DNA of 64,000 bases from Streptomyces roseoverticillatus (GTDB lineage Bacteria; Actinomycetota; Actinomycetes; Streptomycetales; Streptomycetaceae). A model generated the notes under the pieces. That model had not been told where the DNA came from, searched no databases, and was given only the letters and a program-made list of their open reading frames with translations. A program made the position numbers and the translations under genes. Every line of letters starts with the position of its first letter. Position 1 is the stretch's first letter. The stretch spans positions 320,991-384,990 of the forward strand of contig NZ_JOFL01000016.1 in NCBI RefSeq assembly GCF_000719265.1, given 5' to 3'. Of the stretch, positions 60,485 to 64,000 are shown one piece after another.

Positions 60485-60568
60485 ATGTCCGGAGCTGGAA
60501 TCGTCTTGGTGAGTCGGCGTCACGTCGACCTCGTCCGCGTGTCCAGCGCCATCTGTCCGGCGGGCTGA
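60485..60568 (+). CDS. Sulfur-assimilation operon leader peptide (27 aa)
   Basis: MSGAGIVLV is followed by SRRHVDLVRVSSAICPAG. The SRRHVDL block with a C-terminal Cys is the mark of the actinobacterial putative leader peptides found before sulfite/sulfate assimilation genes. These are thought to sense cysteine supply, because stalling at the Cys codon would alter folding of the following mRNA. It stops 184 bp before sirA. No clear ribosome site precedes the ATG, so it may be on a nearly leaderless mRNA. Confidence 0.75.
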   Translation: MSGAGIVLVSRRHVDLVRVSSAICPAG

Positions 60569-60752
60569 GGTCTCAGCACCACTTCGCACCAGCACCGCCG
60601 TTTCCTGACATTCGCCCGCTCCGCCGCCGTCCCCGATGCCGCGGACGAGCGTCCCCCTCGCGCACCCACGCAGCTCCGCCGCAGCCCGCCGCCCCGCACC
60701 CGCCGGGCCGGGCTCCGCGGGCTACCCGCAGGCCACCGAAGGACACACCGCC

Positions 60753-62453
60753 ATGGCTGCCACCTCGCACACACCGCCGGCCGCCGCCCCGACCCGCCGC
60801 AAGGCCGGCCGCCACCGCGGCGAGGGCCAGTGGGCCGTGGGCCACTTCACCCCGCTGAACGGCAACGAGCAGTTCAAAAAGGACGATGACGGTCTCAATG
60901 TGCGGACACGCATCGAGACGATCTACTCGAAGGCCGGCTTCGCCTCCATCGACCCCGCCGACCTCCGCGGCCGGATGCGCTGGTGGGGGCTGTACACCCA
61001 GCGCAAGCCGGGGATCGACGGCGGCAAGACGGCGGTCCTGGAGCCGGAGGAGCTGGACGACGAGTACTTCATGATGCGGGTCCGCATCGACGGCGGCCGT
61101 CTCTCCGTCGCCCAGTTGCGCGCGATCGGCGAGGTCTCGCAGACGTACGCCCGCGGCACCGCCGACATCACGGACCGGCAGAACATCCAGCTGCACTGGG
61201 TCCGCATCGAGGACGTGCCCGCCATCTGGGAGAAGCTGGAGGCCGTCGGGCTGTCGACGACGGAAGCGTGCGGCGACTGCCCGCGGGTCGTCATCGGCTC
61301 GCCGGTCGCCGGGATCGCCGCGGACGAGATCGTCGACGGCACGCCGGCGATCGAGGAGATCGAGCGCCGCTACATCGGCAGCAAGGAATTCTCCAACCTG
61401 CCGCGGAAGTTCAAGTCCGCGGTCTCCGGTTCGCCGGCGCAGGACGTCGTCCACGAGATCAACGACATCGCCTTCGTCGGCGTCGTCCACCCCGAGCACG
61501 GGCCCGGCTTCGACGTCTGGGTGGGCGGCGGGCTGTCGACGAGCCCCCGGCTCGGCGAGCGGCTGGGCGCCTGGGTGCCGCTGGAGGACGTCCCGGACGT
61601 GTGGGCCGGGGTGGTCGGCATCTTCCGCGACTACGGATACCGCCGGCTGCGCACCCGCGCCCGGCTGAAGTTCCTGATGGCCGACTGGGGCCCGGAGCGG
61701 TTCCGCGACGTCCTGGAGAACGAGTACCTGAAGCGGAAGCTCACCGACGGGCCGCCGCCGGCCGAGCCGAGCAACCGCTGGCGCGACCACATGGGCGTCC
61801 ACGAGCAGAAGGACGGCCGCTTCTACGTGGGCTTCGCCCCGCGCGTCGGCCGGGTGGACGGCAGCACCCTCGCCGAGCTCGCCGAGCTCGCGGCGGCGCA
61901 CGGCTCGGACCGGCTCAACACCACTGTCGAGCAGAAGATGGTCATCCTGGACGTGGCGCGCGAGCGGGTGGCCCCCCTCGTCGCCGGGCTGGAGGCGCTC
62001 GGCTTCCAGGTCAATCCCTCCCCCTTCCGGCGCGGCACGATGGCCTGCACGGGCATCGAGTACTGCAAGCTCGCGATCGTGGAGACGAAGGCCCGCGGAG
62101 CCTCGCTGATCGACGAACTGGAGCGCCGGATGCCGGACTTCGCGGAGCCGGTCACCATCAACATCAACGGCTGCCCCAACGCCTGCGCCCGGATCCAGAC
62201 CGCCGACATCGGCCTCAAAGGCCAGCTCGTGCTGGACGCGGACGGCCGCCAGGTCGAGGGCTTCCAGGTACATCTGGGCGGCGCGCTGGGCCTGCAGGCC
62301 GGCTTCGGCCGCAAGGTCCGCGGCCTGAAGGTCACCTCCGGCGAACTCGCGGACTACGTCGAGCGGGTGCTCACCCGCTTCAGCGAACAGCGCGAGGACG
62401 GCGAGCGGTTCGCGGCCTGGGCCGCGCGTGCCACGGAGGCGGACCTGTCATGA
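60753..62453 (+). CDS. sirA: Ferredoxin-dependent assimilatory sulfite reductase
   Basis: A 566-aa siroheme/4Fe-4S enzyme reducing sulfite to sulfide in the cytoplasm. The cluster cysteines are in MACTGIEYCKLA (around residues 431-437) and INGCPNACARIQ (around 472-478). Substrate-site arginines lie in RQNIQLHWVRIED and TEACGDCPRVV. Mycobacterial SirA has a Tyr-Cys crosslink; GLYTQRKPG and the STTEACGD cysteine are placed for one. GAAGGA precedes ATG 60753. It is first enzyme gene of the operon sirA, zinc ribbon, cysH, cysC, cysD, all with 4-bp overlaps. Confidence 0.95.
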   Translation: MAATSHTPPAAAPTRRKAGRHRGEGQWAVGHFTPLNGNEQFKKDDDGLNVRTRIETIYSKAGFASIDPADLRGRMRWWGLYTQRKPGIDGGKTAVLEPEELDDEYFMMRVRIDGGRLSVAQLRAIGEVSQTYARGTADITDRQNIQLHWVRIEDVPAIWEKLEAVGLSTTEACGDCPRVVIGSPVAGIAADEIVDGTPAIEEIERRYIGSKEFSNLPRKFKSAVSGSPAQDVVHEINDIAFVGVVHPEHGPGFDVWVGGGLSTSPRLGERLGAWVPLEDVPDVWAGVVGIFRDYGYRRLRTRARLKFLMADWGPERFRDVLENEYLKRKLTDGPPPAEPSNRWRDHMGVHEQKDGRFYVGFAPRVGRVDGSTLAELAELAAAHGSDRLNTTVEQKMVILDVARERVAPLVAGLEALGFQVNPSPFRRGTMACTGIEYCKLAIVETKARGASLIDELERRMPDFAEPVTININGCPNACARIQTADIGLKGQLVLDADGRQVEGFQVHLGGALGLQAGFGRKVRGLKVTSGELADYVERVLTRFSEQREDGERFAAWAARATEADLS

Positions 62454-62641
62454 GCGGACGCGCCGCCCCCTTCTACTGCCCCTACTGCGGCGACGAGGAC
62501 CTGCGCCCCTCCGAGGAGGGGCACGGGGTCTGGGAATGCACCGCGTGCAGCCGCGCGTTCCGGCTGTCGTTCCTCGGGCTGCTGGCCCCGCGCGGCCGGG
62601 GCCCCGCGCCCGTACCCGGCGAAGGGGACATCACGTCATGA
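62450..62641 (+). CDS. Small zinc-ribbon protein of the sulfur operon
   Basis: A 63-aa protein: [15 protein letters not shown] and [16 protein letters not shown] give two CxxC pairs, a classic zinc ribbon. ATGA overlaps join it to sirA upstream and cysH downstream, so it is made with the reductases. Databases often label such proteins as insertion-element proteins, which this is not. A role as a small regulator or electron-transfer/assembly partner is open. Confidence 0.8.
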   Translation: MSGRAAPFYCPYCGDEDLRPSEEGHGVWECTACSRAFRLSFLGLLAPRGRGPAPVPGEGDITS

Positions 62642-63327
62642 CCGTTACCGATCTGCAAGCGCTCGCCGAACGGGCGGGCCGCGAGCTGGAGGACGCCCCG
62701 GCGCCCGACATCCTTCGCTGGGCCGCCGAGACCTTCGGGAAACGGTTCTGCGTCACCTCCTCCATGGAGGACGCGGTCGTCGCCCACCTCGCCTCGCGCG
62801 CCCTGCCCGGCGTGGACGTCGTCTTCCTCGACACCGGCTACCACTTCCCCGAGACGATCGGCACCCGCGACGCGGTCGCGGCCGTGATGGACGTCAACGT
62901 CATCACGCTCACGCCGCGGGCGACCGTCGCCGAGCAGGACGCCGCCCACGGGCCCCGGCTGCACGACCGCGACCCCGACCTGTGCTGCGCGCTGCGCAAG
63001 GTCGAGCCGCTGGAGCGCGGGCTCGCCGCGTACGACGCCTGGGCGACCGGGCTGCGCCGCGACGAGTCGCCGACCCGCGCGGGCACGCCCGTCGTCGGCT
63101 GGGACGCGCGGCGGCGGAAGGTGAAGGTGTCGCCCATCGCCCGCTGGACCCAGGACGACGTAGAAACGTACATATCCGAACACGGCGTGCTCACCAACCC
63201 GTTGCTCATGGACGGCTACGCCTCCGTCGGCTGTGCGCCTTGCACACGCCGGATCGCGGCGGGCGAGGACGCGCGCGCCGGTCGCTGGTCGGGGCTCGCC
63301 AAGACCGAGTGCGGGCTGCACGGATGA
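62638..63327 (+). CDS. cysH: Adenylyl-sulfate (APS/PAPS) reductase
   Basis: A 229-aa reductase making sulfite from activated sulfate with thioredoxin. P-loop-like [13 protein letters not shown], substrate-binding DTGYHFPET, and the two cysteine pairs [11 protein letters not shown] and GCAPCTRRI that bind a 4Fe-4S cluster are present, so it is of the bacterial APS-reductase type. The nucleophilic C-terminal cysteine is in KTECGLHG. Overlaps both neighbours by 4 bp. Confidence 0.95.
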   Translation: MTVTDLQALAERAGRELEDAPAPDILRWAAETFGKRFCVTSSMEDAVVAHLASRALPGVDVVFLDTGYHFPETIGTRDAVAAVMDVNVITLTPRATVAEQDAAHGPRLHDRDPDLCCALRKVEPLERGLAAYDAWATGLRRDESPTRAGTPVVGWDARRRKVKVSPIARWTQDDVETYISEHGVLTNPLLMDGYASVGCAPCTRRIAAGEDARAGRWSGLAKTECGLHG

Positions 63328-63881
63328 CACAGGAGCGGGAGCAGAGGATGAGCGGAGCCACGATCTGGCTCACCGGCCTGCCGAGCGCGGGCAAGACGAC
63401 CATCGCCCGGGCGCTGGCCGCACGGCTGAGCGACGAGGGGCACCGGGTGGAGGTGCTCGACGGCGACGAGGTCAGGGAGTTCCTCTCGGCCGGTCTGGGC
63501 TTCTCGCGCGAGGACCGGGACACCAACGTGCGGCGCATCGGCTTCGTCGCGCAGCTGCTCGCCGCGCACGGCGTGAAGGTGCTCGTCCCGGTGATCGCCC
63601 CCTACGCGGACTCCCGCGAGGCGGTGCGGGGGCACCACCAGCGGCGGGGCACCGGCTATCTGGAGGTGCACGTGGCCACGCCCGTCGAGGTGTGCTCAGC
63701 GCGGGACGTCAAGGGCCTGTACGCGAAGCAGGCCGCGGGCGAGCTGTCCGGGCTGACGGGCGTGGACGATCCGTACGAGGCGCCGGCCGACCCGGACCTG
63801 CGGATCGAGGCGCACGCGCAGACCGTCGCGGAATCGGCCGGGGCGCTGCACGCGCTGCTGGCGGGAAGGGGGCTGGCATGA
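63324..63881 (+). CDS. cysC: Adenylyl-sulfate kinase
   Basis: A 185-aa kinase phosphorylating APS to PAPS. Walker A is [18 protein letters not shown], the APS-binding region is [20 protein letters not shown] with [13 protein letters not shown], and [20 protein letters not shown] follows. ATG 63324 gives the ATGA overlap seen throughout the operon; ATG 63348 is an alternative. A PAPS-forming kinase beside an APS-type reductase suggests PAPS is wanted for sulfotransfer or storage. Confidence 0.94.
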   Translation: MTQEREQRMSGATIWLTGLPSAGKTTIARALAARLSDEGHRVEVLDGDEVREFLSAGLGFSREDRDTNVRRIGFVAQLLAAHGVKVLVPVIAPYADSREAVRGHHQRRGTGYLEVHVATPVEVCSARDVKGLYAKQAAGELSGLTGVDDPYEAPADPDLRIEAHAQTVAESAGALHALLAGRGLA

Positions 63882-64000
63882 GCGTTCCGGACAGTCCGTA
63901 CGCGTTGTCGCATCTGGATGTGCTGGAGTCGGAGGCGGTGCACGTCTTCCGGGAGGTGGCGGGGGAGTTCGAGCGGCCGGTGCTGCTGTTCTCCGGCGGC
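63878..64000 (+). CDS. cysD: Sulfate adenylyltransferase subunit 2 (N-terminal part)
   Basis: The first 41 codons are visible: [41 protein letters not shown]. The PP-loop LFSGG(KDS) is just starting at the window edge. CysD with CysN makes APS from sulfate and ATP. ATG 63878 overlaps the cysC stop by 4 bp. Confidence 0.93.
   Translation, partial: MSVPDSPYALSHLDVLESEAVHVFREVAGEFERPVLLFSGG

Noticed and set aside
62450..62641. Insertion-sequence fragment between sirA and cysH
   Set aside because: Similar proteins carry that label, but this one is an intact overlapping zinc-ribbon gene with no inverted repeats or transposase.

Overview
The window looks like a Streptomyces chromosome, or a very close relative. 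It is uniformly very GC-rich, uses GTG and TTG starts freely, has dense back-to-back genes with 1-4 bp overlaps, and carries streptomycete small families (SAV_915-like, DUF2180, DUF2637, LuxR/GAF regulators, NHLM exporters) and a sulfur-assimilation leader peptide of the SRRHVDL...SSAICPAG type. No rRNA, tRNA, CRISPR array, transposase or phage gene was seen.

Layout. 1-4.1 kb: two coupled acyl-CoA ligases (first cut by the window edge) divergent from a GAF-LuxR regulator. 4.3-10.4 kb: SAV_915-like protein, a repeat-filled gap, lysA, a winged-helix protein, corA and an MFS exporter. 10.5-12.7 kb: metallo-hydrolase and catalase. 12.8-18.0 kb: a compact operon (AurF-like diiron oxygenase, aminoacyl-tRNA-synthetase-like carrier-protein ligase, AcpS-type transferase, ACP, MaoC dehydratase, methyltransferase) divergent from a LysR regulator. 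It reads as a small undescribed pathway acting on a carrier-bound amino acid. 18.4-24.6 kb: an NHLM-type peptide export system (precursor with double-glycine leader, HlyD adaptor, C39 peptidase-ABC transporter, second ABC transporter) with no visible modification enzyme.

25.1-29.1 kb: mgtA-mgtC magnesium uptake behind a long leader with a 17-codon ORF. 29.2-32.2 kb: secreted-type endo/exonuclease-phosphatase and a trypsin-like protease with a C-terminal FG-GAP propeller. 32.3-40.8 kb: purine-catabolism locus (xdhC, NCS2 purine permease, three xanthine dehydrogenase subunits, divergent PucR regulator). 40.9-48.3 kb: zinc-knuckle protein, Tet/OtrA-like GTPase, TPR protein, GntR regulator, iron-box-controlled FhuF-like reductase, DUF2637 protein and an RsbW-like ATPase. 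48.6-53.2 kb: PP2C phosphatase with a very long disordered N-terminus, LuxR regulator, DUF456 protein. 53.2-60.4 kb: alkylation repair (ogt, ada-alkA), rsgA, YihY, GAF regulator and a GNAT acetyltransferase. 60.5-64.0 kb: assimilatory sulfate reduction operon (leader peptide, sirA, zinc ribbon, cysH, cysC, start of cysD).

Two themes recur outside the genes. A palindromic intergenic element with GGCACCGCCGG ends appears at three separate loci (4.9-5.3, 55.3 and 59.5-59.7 kb). Short tandem repeats have expanded in frame in several proteins (MgtA, the second NHLM ABC protein, the PP2C phosphatase, the AcpS tail) and in several leaders.
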